Numbered from the stretch's first letter, positions 44,095 to 53,999 are shown. The stretch: DNA of 64,000 bases from DASRHT01 sp035650355 (GCA_035650355.1 DASRHT010000111.1:1-64000); one strand, 5' to 3'. The notes: a model not told the origin generated them from the letters alone. Translations and numbers: made by a program.

Positions 44095-46674
44095 CTATTC
44101 ATGCTGTTCCGGCAAGAGACCGTCCTGAGGAGAAGCGCCAGCCTCTTGACTAATCGATTGCTTCAAGGTGGTGAGACGCTCGCGTGTGGCGCCAGTCTTG
44201 GGATGTTCAGGCCCAAGTGCCCGTTCGCGGATGGCAAGCGCTCGCTCTAAGAGCGCCAGCGCTTCCTGATAGTTTCTCTGCTGCTCCCGCAATGCGGCGA
44301 GATCATGGAGGATCTCTGCCACCAGAGGATGTTCTGGCTCTCCTTGCTGCTCCCTGATAGAGAGTGCTTTCTGGTAGAGCAGCTCCGCCTGCTCGTACTT
44401 GCCCTGCCGATAAGAAACACTTGCCAGCCCGTGGAGCGGGTAGGCTATCTCGGGATGCTTCAGTCCCAATTGCTGCTCCCAGATAGAGAGTGCTCGCTGG
44501 TAGAGCAGCTCCGCCTGCTCGTATTTGCCCTGCTCTTTGTAGAGTTCCGCTAGGTTGGTAAGCGGATAAGTCACCTGGGGATGCTCAGGACCCAGGCTCT
44601 GCTCCCGGATGTGCAAGACACGTCGATAAAGTGGCTCGGCCTCGGCATACTTCCCCTGATCTAAGTACAGATTCGCTAATCCGTGGAGCGGAGTAGCCAT
44701 CAGGGGATGCTCCGGTCCCCAGCGCTGCTCCCGGATGTGCAAAGCCCGTCGGTAGAGCGGTTCGGCTGCTTCATACTTGCCTTGTTCTTTGTAGAGGCTC
44801 GCCAGGTTGTTCAGCGGATACGCCACGTCGGGATGCTCAGGACCCAGGCGCTGCTCCCAGATGGAGAGCGCCTGTTGGTAGAGCGGCTCGGCTGCTTCAT
44901 ACTTGCCTTGCTCCGAGTAGAGGATCGCCAGATTGTTCAGTGAAGAAGCCACCTCGGAATGTTCCAATCCTCCCAACCGTTCCCAGATGGAGAGCGCCTG
45001 TTGGTAGAGCGGTTCGGCTGCTTCATACTTGCCTTGCTCATAGTAGAGAATCGCTAGCCGTTTCAGTGAAGAAGCCACTTCGGGATGTTCCGCTCCGAAC
45101 AGCCGCTCTCGAATGGAGAGCGCCCGCTGGCAGAGCGGCTCGGCCTCTCCGTAGCGTGCTCGTCCCTGAAGATAGACAGCGGTCTCAGAGAGCAACCGCC
45201 CTGCCTCTTCGAACATCATCTGGTCCTGCTCAATGTATTCGATGGCGACCAGAGCGGGCAGGAGCAGCCGTTCACACTGCGCCCACGCCTCATATTCCTT
45301 ATTAGCTCTCATATGGGGAAACGCCGCGTTGACCGCCTGCACCGCTCGCTCTGTCCAGATCCGCCGTTCCGCAGGGTCTTGCTGATCTTGCAGCACTGCC
45401 TGGACCAACCGATGGATCGAGAGGAGCTTCCCCTCAGGATCACGTCGGATCAAGGAATAGGCGCGTAACGACTCCATCGCCTGGTTGAGCAAGAAGGTGT
45501 CGGCTGCCACAGGAGAAAGGACAAGGCCAAGCAAGGATGCTCCCTCGGTCAAGATCTCTTCTGCGATAGCGTCGGGAGCCAGATACGCACACAGGCGCAG
45601 CAGGTCAGCGGCAGCAGCATTCCGCTGTTGGACCTGTTGAAAGTTCAGCTCGAAGGTCGTTGTGACCGAATCAGGATGATCGGTTGGGATGCTCTCTCCT
45701 ATCCTTCGTTGCAGGAGGTGGTCCCGATGCGTCTGAAACAACATCCCATACTCGGCAAAACTACACCTGGTTTCCAGGATATAGGCCCCCGCTTGATCAA
45801 GGGCCAGCGGCAAGTTATCCAGCAGGCGAGTAATCGCTCTTGCCGCCTCCACCTCGTTATCTGAGGCATCCTCTAGCGACGCATCAAGCGGCAGCACCTT
45901 TGTCCGTTTTAATAAAAAAAGCACAGCCTCATCTTCAGACAATACTGCTAGTTCAAGAGTTTGTGCGGCTGGTTCGGTCACCTGTCTGCGCGTCGTGAGC
46001 AGGACTGCTCCTTGTCGATTCTCTGGCACAAAGGATGGGAGCAAGTGCAAATCCTCGATGTTATCGCAGATCAGGAGCCAGTTGGTATGCTGCTGGAACC
46101 AGCGACAGACTGCCGCTTTCACTTTGTTTTGATCGGCCTCTTCGACTTCAGACAAGCGCAGTGCCTCGGCAAATTGGATATAGGATGCCATGAGCGCCTC
46201 TTCGGTGTCCGCGCTTGCCCAGAAGATGTCATGGTAGCTTTTCTGATAGCGATAGGCATATTCGAGCGCCAGTTGAGTTTTGCCAATGCCGCCCAGTCCA
46301 CTGATCGCTTGCGTGAGAGCAACCTGCTTGCCTGCCGAAAGCAGGGTATGGAGCTGGCTGAGTTGCGCGCTGCGACCGGTGAAATAGGGATTGCGTTTCG
46401 CTGGGGGGTGATGAAAGGATGTTGCTAAGGCGGTGACGGTATATGCCTCGAACAACCGCGCCTGCTCCTGATCGGTGAGGCTGAGCACGTTCACAATTTC
46501 ATAGAGCATCACTTCATCGTCTGGCTTATAGTTTCCCCGTTCCCACAAGCTCACCGTCTCGCGGGTGACCTCAAGCCGTCCTGCGAGTTGCCGCTGCGTC
46601 AGCTTCTTGCGCCGACGAAACTGTTTGAGCAGATCGCTGAAAAACAACTCTTCCTGGCCCTCTAACGCTCCCAT
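44095..46674 (-). CDS. XRE-NB-ARC-TPR protein (NLR-like STAND)
   Basis: 859 residues. An XRE helix-turn-helix starts the protein (about 12-70: LTQRQLAGRLEVTRETVSLWERG in pieces). The NB-ARC ATPase has the P-loop ISGLGGIGKTQLA, WLLICDNIED as Walker B, and VLLTTRR. From ~495 there are some nine 42-residue TPR_12 units with the core YEAAEPLYQQALSIWE, and a short polar tail. The repeats are also visible as a 126-base DNA periodicity. Architecture equals that of many Ktedonobacteria and Streptomyces regulators or immune-type sensors. No toxic effector domain is attached. It is divergent from a membrane phosphorylase-like gene with a 131-base shared upstream region. Confidence 0.9.
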   Translation of the reverse strand: MGALEGQEELFFSDLLKQFRRRKKLTQRQLAGRLEVTRETVSLWERGNYKPDDEVMLYEIVNVLSLTDQEQARLFEAYTVTALATSFHHPPAKRNPYFTGRSAQLSQLHTLLSAGKQVALTQAISGLGGIGKTQLALEYAYRYQKSYHDIFWASADTEEALMASYIQFAEALRLSEVEEADQNKVKAAVCRWFQQHTNWLLICDNIEDLHLLPSFVPENRQGAVLLTTRRQVTEPAAQTLELAVLSEDEAVLFLLKRTKVLPLDASLEDASDNEVEAARAITRLLDNLPLALDQAGAYILETRCSFAEYGMLFQTHRDHLLQRRIGESIPTDHPDSVTTTFELNFQQVQQRNAAAADLLRLCAYLAPDAIAEEILTEGASLLGLVLSPVAADTFLLNQAMESLRAYSLIRRDPEGKLLSIHRLVQAVLQDQQDPAERRIWTERAVQAVNAAFPHMRANKEYEAWAQCERLLLPALVAIEYIEQDQMMFEEAGRLLSETAVYLQGRARYGEAEPLCQRALSIRERLFGAEHPEVASSLKRLAILYYEQGKYEAAEPLYQQALSIWERLGGLEHSEVASSLNNLAILYSEQGKYEAAEPLYQQALSIWEQRLGPEHPDVAYPLNNLASLYKEQGKYEAAEPLYRRALHIREQRWGPEHPLMATPLHGLANLYLDQGKYAEAEPLYRRVLHIREQSLGPEHPQVTYPLTNLAELYKEQGKYEQAELLYQRALSIWEQQLGLKHPEIAYPLHGLASVSYRQGKYEQAELLYQKALSIREQQGEPEHPLVAEILHDLAALREQQRNYQEALALLERALAIRERALGPEHPKTGATRERLTTLKQSISQEAGASPQDGLLPEQHE

Positions 46675-46805
46675 CCTATTTCCTCTTTTCCTTTTTTCAT
46701 ACTACATTGTCAATGCGAAAGCCTATTTCGCACGAAGCCTTCTACAATAGTAGACGAACGTGATGTTGCGCAGCAAAACGAGCAGATAGAATGTCTACCA
46801 GGTAA

Positions 46806-47807
46806 GTGAGAAAAGAAAGGCAGAAGAAGATGGTTCTTCGCGTATCACCGCGTTCCTACCAGATGAGCAGACTTCTCATTGGTCTGTTGCTTGTGCTACT
46901 GGTTGCGGCGAGTCTGGAGTTCTTGAAATGGATGAGAATCCGCCCGATACCTCGTGTCGAGCCGCATGAGGATGCGGAAGCCGCGATAGTCTTCCCGGCG
47001 AGTCAATGGGCAAACACAGGTTCCCGGGTGCATCCTGTCGGAACGCTTCCACAGATAATAGCTGCTGATACGAGTAATGGTGCGCCGCTTTTGCTGATCA
47101 GCGTCACGGATGTGGAAGTACGAGCCGTATTGAACATGGTTTCCGGCGCGCTTCCTACCGTGATCGGCAATAGAACCTACTATGATTTAGGGATGGTGGG
47201 AGGAACACAGACGTATCTCGTTCAGGCAACGGGAATAGGACCAACCGGCGTTCGCTCCTGCATCGAGGATGGGATTCGTGTACTTACCCCCTGTGCTCTC
47301 ATCCTGGTCGGGATCGCCTTTGGTATGCAGCCAGATCGCCAGCAGATCGGTGATATCCTGCTCTCCCGCCAGGTGCAGGATTACGATCCGCAACGCTGGG
47401 GCATTGGAGACGACCAGGGAGTCGTAATCTATGGTCGGGGGAACCGGGTGGCGGCGACCGAATGGCTCCTGGACCGCTTTATCGCGGGCAAACACCGGTG
47501 GAGCGGAATAGCCCGGGTCCAGGCAGGACTCCTGCTCTCGGGTTCTCTGCTCGTGGATCATCCAGAGGCGCGGGATCAGTTACGACATCTGGCCCCAGAG
47601 GCTCTTGGGGGCGAGATGGAAGTGGCGACCTTGTGCGATATCGCGCAGCGTCATCATGTGAGTTGGATCGCGGTCAAAGCCATCTCGGATTGGGCCGATG
47701 GCAACAAGCAGCAACGGGAACAAGAACATCAGTACCTTGCTGCTGAACATGCCGCTCGGTTTGTACTCCATGTCATCGGACAACCTGGCTTTTTGCCTCG
47801 GGCGTAA
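46806..47807 (+). CDS. Membrane-anchored nucleoside phosphorylase-like protein (PNP_UDP superfamily)
   Basis: 333 residues. A basic start and one transmembrane helix (about 22-40, IGLLLVLLVAAS) precede a PNP/MTAN-fold domain: LLISVTDVEVRAVLNM, TGIGPTGVRSCIEDG, ILVGIAFGMQPDRQQIGDIL and GGEMEVATLCDIA with WIAVKAISDWADG at the end, the usual nucleobase and phosphate/ribose regions. It would cleave a nucleoside or nucleotide. PNP domains are also effectors in bacterial and fungal NLR proteins, and the divergent neighbour is an NB-ARC sensor. The start is uncertain: GTG 46806 or ATG 46830 (the latter after AAAGG). Domain orientation relative to the membrane is unclear. Confidence 0.75.
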   Translation: MRKERQKKMVLRVSPRSYQMSRLLIGLLLVLLVAASLEFLKWMRIRPIPRVEPHEDAEAAIVFPASQWANTGSRVHPVGTLPQIIAADTSNGAPLLLISVTDVEVRAVLNMVSGALPTVIGNRTYYDLGMVGGTQTYLVQATGIGPTGVRSCIEDGIRVLTPCALILVGIAFGMQPDRQQIGDILLSRQVQDYDPQRWGIGDDQGVVIYGRGNRVAATEWLLDRFIAGKHRWSGIARVQAGLLLSGSLLVDHPEARDQLRHLAPEALGGEMEVATLCDIAQRHHVSWIAVKAISDWADGNKQQREQEHQYLAAEHAARFVLHVIGQPGFLPRA

Positions 47808-47958
47808 CCTCAGGATCAACATGAGTGTCTCTCCTTCACAGTAAATGAATGCATGGAATGCTGAGCAGCAACCGTGTGGTCGTTATCAACCGCATGGTTG
47901 CTGTCAGGAATGGTCTAAAGAAAAGGCCATAACACCTTTCTCTGCATATTGTCTCATT

Positions 47959-48870
47959 TTAGAGGCCAGCTTCTGCCTTTATGCTTGCATGCAGTTCGCG
48001 CATCTGCCAGACATAACTATCCTCCAGGCTGGGTTCTGTTGGCCGGGCAACTGCTCCTTGAATCTGGACAATCGCTTCGGGATCGCCAACCACGCGATAC
48101 TGGATGGACGAACCCATATTGAGCGTGGATACGACAGTGAAATTCCCCTGCGGCTTGACTCCTTGCGTCGTCACAGTCCAGACCTTGCCACTGGTTTCGC
48201 GGGCCAGATCAACCGTGGTGCCCTGGAAAACGACTATGCCACTTTTCATGATCGCCAGGTTATGACAGGTCTGGGCAATATCTTCAACGATATGTGTAGA
48301 GAGCAGCACAGTGCGGTTGCCACCCAGTTCGGAGAGCAGGTTGCGAAAACGAATACGCTCCTCGGGATCGAGTCCTGCCGTTGGTTCGTCCACAATCAGC
48401 AGGCGAGGATCGTTGAGCAATGCCTGAGCGATGCCTACACGGCGCTTCATGCCACCAGAAAAGGTTTTTAGCTTACGCTGTGCCACATCGCTGAGTCCCA
48501 CTGTTTCGAGCAGTTCCCCAACGCGTTTTTTGCGCATGTTGCGGTCATCCAGCCCTTTGAGGATGCCGATGTAATCGAGAAACTCGCGCGCGCTCAAGTC
48601 AGGGTACATCCCCAGTTCTTGCGGTAAATATCCCAGGATACGTTTGATGTGTGTCCGTCCACTCTCCGTATTACCATTCCATTCACCGACCTTGACTGTT
48701 CCAGCCGTCGGACGCAAGATTCCAGCTAAAATGCGCATCAGCGTCGTCTTGCCCGCTCCATTTGGTCCCAACAGGCCAAACATACCGTTCTCAATCGTTA
48801 AATTAATCCCTTTGAGTGCCTGAACTCCCCCACGATAGGTTTTGGTGAGATCATCAATCACTACTTTCAT
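47959..48870 (-). CDS. ABC transporter ATPase (ABC-2 export type)
   Basis: 303 residues from the ATG at 48870 (AAGGAG 9 bases upstream; a longer frame to 48936 is unlikely). Walker A GPNGAGKTT, signature FSGGMKRR, Walker B LLIVDEPTAGLD, switch LSTHIVED, plus a C-terminal regulatory part of ~80 residues. It powers the two permeases encoded just upstream in the same direction. Last gene of an operon headed by an ECF sigma factor. Confidence 0.92.
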   Translation of the reverse strand: MKVVIDDLTKTYRGGVQALKGINLTIENGMFGLLGPNGAGKTTLMRILAGILRPTAGTVKVGEWNGNTESGRTHIKRILGYLPQELGMYPDLSAREFLDYIGILKGLDDRNMRKKRVGELLETVGLSDVAQRKLKTFSGGMKRRVGIAQALLNDPRLLIVDEPTAGLDPEERIRFRNLLSELGGNRTVLLSTHIVEDIAQTCHNLAIMKSGIVVFQGTTVDLARETSGKVWTVTTQGVKPQGNFTVVSTLNMGSSIQYRVVGDPEAIVQIQGAVARPTEPSLEDSYVWQMRELHASIKAEAGL

Positions 48871-48939
48871 TGCCTCAAACTCCTTATAATAAGAGCAATC
48901 TGTCCTTAAAAAAAGATGGAGAATGCACGCGGCCAAACA

Positions 48940-49728
48940 TTATTGGCGTGCTTGCTGCCAACGTATGACATAATAGAGCACAAACAGCACCAGAGCAGCT
49001 ATGCCCAGCAGCAGCAGCATACTTGCACTTGCAGTCATAGCGGTAGCAGGAAAAAATTCTTGCTCCCAGCCATAGAAGCCGCTAGCGATAAATTTCCCGT
49101 CCGGCGTGAGAATGGTGCTGCTTAGTGTAGGAATGCCATTGCGAACTCCAAGATCATTACCCCAGAACCAGTAGCCGATAAAGCAAAACTGATACAATGG
49201 TACCCACATAATAAGCGGACAGGCTAATGAGAAGGCGCTAACAAACAGCAGACCTGGGAGACAGATCGTGACGAAGGTCAGGAGCGCGACAGGCAAAACA
49301 AGCAGATTATGCGTGAAAAAGATGATCACGCCAACTCCCATCAGGTAGAAGACAAAAAAAGGCACAAGCGTTGCCAGTGTACTCCCGGCATACTTGCCCA
49401 GGAGACGCGCACTCAGCCCACTCGGTAGGGTAGTGAATAGCTCATCCACTTTGGTCCGGCGGTCACGGACCAGGCGATCAGCCAGTAAACAGCCAAAGCC
49501 AAGTGGCAAAAACGAATCGATAGTTCTGGACCAATAGGCCAGACCATAGGCCAGTGGGTGGGAACCCAGTATGATGGCCTTCAGCCCTGTAACGTCGGGG
49601 CGCCGAAGAAAGATCGTGACCACAAAGGCCGCCAGGAACAGGAACGTGATCCAAACGGAGCGGCGTCGGATCTGCATCAGAAACTCATAGCGCACAGCGC
49701 CATAAAACACAGCATATTGATTCATCAT
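48940..49728 (-). CDS. ABC-2 type permease subunit
   Basis: 262 residues with about six transmembrane helices (for example WITFLFLAAFVVTIFL, FFVFYLMGVGVIIFF). The start ATG at 49728 overlaps the stop of the upstream permease gene by four bases (ATGA), so the two are coupled. RRTKVDELFTTLPSG in the first cytosolic loop is typical of ABC-2 permeases. Substrate unknown. Confidence 0.75.
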   Translation of the reverse strand: MMNQYAVFYGAVRYEFLMQIRRRSVWITFLFLAAFVVTIFLRRPDVTGLKAIILGSHPLAYGLAYWSRTIDSFLPLGFGCLLADRLVRDRRTKVDELFTTLPSGLSARLLGKYAGSTLATLVPFFVFYLMGVGVIIFFTHNLLVLPVALLTFVTICLPGLLFVSAFSLACPLIMWVPLYQFCFIGYWFWGNDLGVRNGIPTLSSTILTPDGKFIASGFYGWEQEFFPATAMTASASMLLLLGIAALVLFVLYYVIRWQQARQ

Positions 49729-50480
49729 TCGACAGTCGTCCCTTTCAACATCCGTTCGGTCTGCCGCAAGAGCAGCCAACCGAGCATGAGTAATACAACG
49801 GCTGTACCGATCAGTTCGAAACGGGTGGTCAGCCAGTAGGTGTCAAAAAAGCTCAGCACGGCGCTCGGCGTACCATCTGATATGCCAAAGAAAAGCAGCG
49901 TTGTGGGAAAAAGCAACGTCGGCCTGAGCCAGTCATTCAGGGCAATCAGATCCTTGAAGACGATTTCGATCACCCAAATACCACCGAGCAAAGCGACATT
50001 CCCCGTCCAGCCTTGCATGATGAGCGAAAAGCAGAAGCCGACCGCGATACACCACAAGAGCGGAGCAAACCATATCCCCTGCCGAATTACCAGCAACTGA
50101 AAGGGAGAAAACAGTATCTGTTCCTGAGGTGGCACATAAAGCAGGTTGAAGACAGGCAATAGATTAATAAAGAGCAGGGCAATACATCCTATAGAGAGCA
50201 GCACCAGGGCCAGGCGTAACATGCCGGTCAGGTGATATTTGCGCGGCACCGTCAAATGGAGTTCCAGTGCTGAATCCTGAGTGATTACTGCACCTACCAC
50301 CACGCCCCCAACAAGCGGTAAGAGCATCTCTGGCACCGCCATCAGGAAGCGTTTCGGATCAGTTTTTAGAGCGAACAATAAGAAGGTGAGGGGAATTGTG
50401 CCCATCACTATCAGTAAAGGCGTCAAGGTGGCCCAACGACCCATAATTTTGAGTTCATAATAGAGGCGGTCCAGTATCAA
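49725..50480 (-). CDS. ABC-associated multi-helix membrane protein
   Basis: 251 residues and about six helices. Probable second permease subunit of the ABC-2 exporter; sequence is divergent and no named family was recognised. The TTG start at 50480 is set by AAGGAG 8 bases upstream, and the only ATG near the site gives a three-codon frame. It overlaps the next gene by four bases. Confidence 0.7.
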   Translation of the reverse strand: MILDRLYYELKIMGRWATLTPLLIVMGTIPLTFLLFALKTDPKRFLMAVPEMLLPLVGGVVVGAVITQDSALELHLTVPRKYHLTGMLRLALVLLSIGCIALLFINLLPVFNLLYVPPQEQILFSPFQLLVIRQGIWFAPLLWCIAVGFCFSLIMQGWTGNVALLGGIWVIEIVFKDLIALNDWLRPTLLFPTTLLFFGISDGTPSAVLSFFDTYWLTTRFELIGTAVVLLMLGWLLLRQTERMLKGTTVE

Positions 50481-50508
50481 GAGAACATCTCCTTTTTCTT
50501 CATAACAT

Positions 50509-51732
50509 CTACAATGCTGCCAGGCGTGGCTGTCGGGGCGCGTAGAGGGCGGCTATGATAAGCAGCCCGATGGACAGTATGAGCAAGATAGGGCTGGTTT
50601 GCCAGTTCTGCGAGATCACGAAATCGAACGTGAGCCAGTGCTGCTGGCTGTGAAACACTACTGTTTGCGAAAGCTCGACGACAAGGGCCGCATATGTGGC
50701 AAGCCATGAGCCCATGAGCAGTGAAAGCGTCAGCGTCAACGACGAGAGTAACACCAGAGGCCCAAACCAGAGTTGTATCGTCGCCCAGAAGCCCCCGCCA
50801 TCCAACAATGCCACTATCGCCGAGGCACCGGCAGCCAGCAAGATATTGTATCCAACGACCAGCAGGAAGCGACTGAACATCACCACACGAATAGAGGTTG
50901 GGGTTGAAAGCGTCAACTCGAACGCACTATCATGCTCCCCCCCAAAGATAAACGCAGTGCCAGTAGCGGCAGCGACCGTTGTCAACAACGCCAGGAACAG
51001 ACTCGCAGTATGGGCATCACCTTTGAACAGAAATGGAACGGGCAAGTACTGGATGCCCCATACGAGCAAAAGCAGCAACGTACTTATCCAGATACTTTTG
51101 GGAATCAGAGCTATCTGCCGCGAGAAGATCAGACAATAGCGCATCATCACGCGGGGCCATGTCGCACATGGTTGCGCAGCTTCTCCCAGCGATACCGCAT
51201 CAAGTATAGCCACCTGGGGAGCAGCCTCAGAAGGCGAGAGAGAGCTATTGAGCGCAAATGTAGCGGCATCGCGCACGTTGCTATGAGAATCATGCTGAGC
51301 AGCGAGAAGCAGCGATTTGATTGGATCAGGTCCGTGATTTCCCAATTCGACGAGAGTCAGGATGACCATTTCGCGTACCTCCCAGGCAGGATCTTGCATG
51401 GAGCGCAACAATATATCGAACGGCGCGTGCTCTCCCAGGCGTCCCAGCGCGTGGACGGCAGCGGCACGAACAAGGCGATGCTCGTCGTTCAATGCCTTCA
51501 GCAGCAGATCACGCGAAGACAGCTTATCCGCGCCTCCCAGTGCATGCACAGCGGCGGCGCGGATCTCCCATTGTGGATGCTGAAGGGCGACCATATGTTC
51601 CTGTTCAGGTATGCGAGCAGAAAGATAGCTTTTGCGTTGCTCCAGACGGTTCATCACGTTGGTAAGAAGAGAGGGCGGCGCTTGTTCAGATGACTTCAGG
51701 ACCTCTTGCTTCTGGATCTCATGATGCTCCAT
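50509..51732 (-). CDS. HEAT-repeat protein with C-terminal membrane domain
   Basis: 407 residues. Residues ~45-165 are HEAT/PBS-lyase-like repeats (PQWEIRAAAVHALG, EHRLVRAAAVHALGRLG, PAWEVREMVILTLVELG). From ~215 there are six transmembrane helices. It overlaps the ECF sigma gene by 14 bases and occupies the usual place of an anti-sigma factor. A cytosolic repeat domain tied to the membrane could sequester sigma and couple it to the ABC exporter downstream (inference). The membrane half also resembles an ABC-2 permease, so it may be a third transporter part. Confidence 0.7.
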   Translation of the reverse strand: MEHHEIQKQEVLKSSEQAPPSLLTNVMNRLEQRKSYLSARIPEQEHMVALQHPQWEIRAAAVHALGGADKLSSRDLLLKALNDEHRLVRAAAVHALGRLGEHAPFDILLRSMQDPAWEVREMVILTLVELGNHGPDPIKSLLLAAQHDSHSNVRDAATFALNSSLSPSEAAPQVAILDAVSLGEAAQPCATWPRVMMRYCLIFSRQIALIPKSIWISTLLLLLVWGIQYLPVPFLFKGDAHTASLFLALLTTVAAATGTAFIFGGEHDSAFELTLSTPTSIRVVMFSRFLLVVGYNILLAAGASAIVALLDGGGFWATIQLWFGPLVLLSSLTLTLSLLMGSWLATYAALVVELSQTVVFHSQQHWLTFDFVISQNWQTSPILLILSIGLLIIAALYAPRQPRLAAL

Positions 51733-52312
51733 GACGATATTCCCTCTTTGCTATTTCTGGCGTATTGAGCTGCGTGCGCAATAGCCGAATACCCCGCGAG
51801 ATGGTGGATTTGACGGTGCCCAAAGGTTGATCAAGCAACTCGGCAATCTCCTGGTAGGGGAGATGTTCAAAGAAATAACAGGTAATGGCAACACGATAGC
51901 GTTCCGGCAGTTGAGCCACCAGCATTTCGAGTTCCTGACGCTGCTCCTGGTGTTCAAACAACAACTCTGGACGCGCTTCCTCCTCACCTTCCATCTCCAA
52001 TACAGGGCTGTTATCCAGGGGCACCAGTTGCAAGCGCGAACCACGGGCATGATGGGTATAGACGTTGAGCGTCACACGATATAACCACGCCTGCAGCTTG
52101 AGTGCCTGGATACGTTGCGGCGAGTAGTTCTCCAGCGAAACATAGGCGCTGACAAATGCTTCCTGGACAATATCTTCCGCATCCTGCACACTTCCCGTCA
52201 GGCGGCGCGCGAAGGCGAAGAGGCGGTGCTGATAGCACAGAACCACCTGCTTGAAGTGTTGATGCAGGTCTGTCGCCAGCAAGAGCAACAGGACCTGATC
52301 ACCTTGATCCAT
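51719..52312 (-). CDS. ECF-type RNA polymerase sigma factor
   Basis: 197 residues. Region 2 (HRLFAFARRLTGSVQDAEDIVQEAFV, in pieces) and region 4 (LPERYRVAITCYF, LPYQEIAELLDQPLGTVKSTISRG) are both clear. First gene of a five-gene operon: sigma factor, HEAT/membrane protein, two permeases and an ATPase. Such units normally self-activate when the membrane partner releases sigma. No extracytoplasmic promoter motif could be assigned by eye in 52313-52636. Confidence 0.9.
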   Translation of the reverse strand: MDQGDQVLLLLLATDLHQHFKQVVLCYQHRLFAFARRLTGSVQDAEDIVQEAFVSAYVSLENYSPQRIQALKLQAWLYRVTLNVYTHHARGSRLQLVPLDNSPVLEMEGEEEARPELLFEHQEQRQELEMLVAQLPERYRVAITCYFFEHLPYQEIAELLDQPLGTVKSTISRGIRLLRTQLNTPEIAKREYRHGAS

Positions 52313-52636
52313 AGCGTCACCTTCCTACAAACAAAAGAAAAGAAAGATTCTCCCCCCGTTTACGTTCGCCAATGCTGGCGAGTGCAGGCGGTATAGAGAG
52401 GCGTTCTATCAAATACATACCAGAAAGTGTGTATCTGGTTGCAAAGGGCTTGCGGTGGAGTAAAAGAGTCTGAAGGGGGCCAGCGGTTTACAAATTCGTG
52501 TTCTCTTGTCTACTCTCTGCAATCACTGTCTATTCCGAGCACAAATTTCGAAAAACGTGTCTATGACATCGCACCAAAAAGAACGCCCTCTACCCTCGCT
52601 ACTCTGCTGATCTGGCGAGAAGTGAGCGAACACCTT
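52313..52636. other. Gene-free stretch before the ECF sigma gene
   Basis: Holds the upstream region of the sigma operon and the end of the deaminase-like gene's transcript. A small hairpin (cgcca-atgc-tggcg) is near 52369-52382. No gene seen. Confidence 0.4.
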
Positions 52637-53701
52637 TTAGCTGTTCCTGCACCCGTCCCTCCTTCCAGCTAGCTCGGCCAACAAGGCAGTCTTGCGCGCA
52701 GGCGGGATGAAGGAGGCGCGGATGGCGTTGGTAGTGAAGTCTATAAGTTCGGCAAGCGAGAAGCCGAGGGCGTGTGCCAGCGCGTACTCTCGACCGATGG
52801 TGGTCGCGATCTGGACGGGCACATCGGTACAGAGGGCGACGGGAATCCCGTGCTCCACGAACTGATGAATGGGATGCTCCTCGTAGGATGGCACTGCGCC
52901 CAAGACGACGTTGCAGCTCAGCGAACATTCCACCGTCACCCCGCTGTGGGCAAGCTGTTCTAGCAGGCGTGGGTCACGCGTCGCATAGACCGCGTGTCCG
53001 ATCCGGCTCAAGTGGGGCACCCGCAGGGCGGCGGCGATATTGGCGGTGGAGAACTCACCAGCATGTGCGGTAATGGCTAGCCCCACGTCCGCTGCCCGCT
53101 CGGCAGCGCGATACATTGGCTTCCACTCGGCTTCGGCATCGTAGGGCTGGTACAGCAAGTCAATGCCGGCCAGTCCGTCACGCTCTTGTGCCGCGCGTAC
53201 ACACGCGTCCAGCAGGCGTTCTAGCAGCTCGGGCGTCTTCCACGGCATGAGGATGCAGATCGCCTCCGCGCGCAAGGCAGGATGACTCGCTTGCACCCGT
53301 CGCTCCGCCTCGCGGAAGAGCGCCATGAAGCCGGGGCGCAGCACTTCTTCCTGGCCGAAGCGCACCTCTACCAGCACCGCCCCATCCGCCGCCGCCTCTT
53401 CTAGCGCATCTTCCACCCAGGCGACGAAATGCTCCGCACGGTCATAACTGCCAGGAGGGGTTGGCTTGATTTCACCCAGCCGCTGCAGCCGTGCGCTCCC
53501 CGGTGGAGTCTCCGCCATCAGCCGCCGCGCCCACCCGCGCCAGTCATAGGCTGACCGACCCTCGCGCCGCGCCAACACACGGTCCAGGCGCGGTGACCAC
53601 TGCTGGTGGAGGTGGAGGTCGGCTTTGGGCAGCGCAGCGACCGCGGGATGGATCGGTACCTCGCCGAGCGGGTCAAGCGGCGGATTCTTGATGTTCTCCA
53701 T
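52637..53701 (-). CDS. Adenosine deaminase-like amidohydrolase
   Basis: 354 residues from the ATG at 53701; the frame continues to 53764 without a ribosome site. Metal and catalytic motifs of the adenosine/AMP deaminase family: KADLHLHQ (His30, His32), AITAHAGEF with the catalytic Glu, SRIGHAVY and CTDVPV. The usual S-x-x-T-D-D-P motif is here CTDVPV, so the second Asp is replaced by Val, which questions the exact substrate. GC-rich and chromosomal in character, just outside the AT-rich element. Purine deaminase is the best guess. Confidence 0.82.
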   Translation of the reverse strand: MENIKNPPLDPLGEVPIHPAVAALPKADLHLHQQWSPRLDRVLARREGRSAYDWRGWARRLMAETPPGSARLQRLGEIKPTPPGSYDRAEHFVAWVEDALEEAAADGAVLVEVRFGQEEVLRPGFMALFREAERRVQASHPALRAEAICILMPWKTPELLERLLDACVRAAQERDGLAGIDLLYQPYDAEAEWKPMYRAAERAADVGLAITAHAGEFSTANIAAALRVPHLSRIGHAVYATRDPRLLEQLAHSGVTVECSLSCNVVLGAVPSYEEHPIHQFVEHGIPVALCTDVPVQIATTIGREYALAHALGFSLAELIDFTTNAIRASFIPPARKTALLAELAGRRDGCRNS

Positions 53702-53999
53702 AGGTGATGGTCTCCGTTCTCTCGGACTTGTCCAAACATGGACACTCATCCATTCCAGTGTCAAGTTCCTGCATCAACGACCACTGCGAACATTTCTGCT
53801 CATCTGACATGATCGTGAACCAGGGCATCAATTCCCGCCGAACTGGCGGTATTCGTGTGAAGGAGGCTTGGTTTTCACCTTCTTCACAGATCTATTCTCG
53901 CACCTCAAAGCCTAAATAGGAAGAGAGAAATGACCACAAATGGGTACATTGAACCATAAAACCAGAAACGAGTTTCAACTCCTGAAGAAGCATATTCCG
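53702..53999. other. Junction zone between chromosome and AT-rich element
   Basis: Base composition falls from about 53.9 kb onward. No gene recognised. I looked for a copy of the tRNA-Thr 3' end that would mark the left attachment site and did not find one by eye. Confidence 0.35.
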
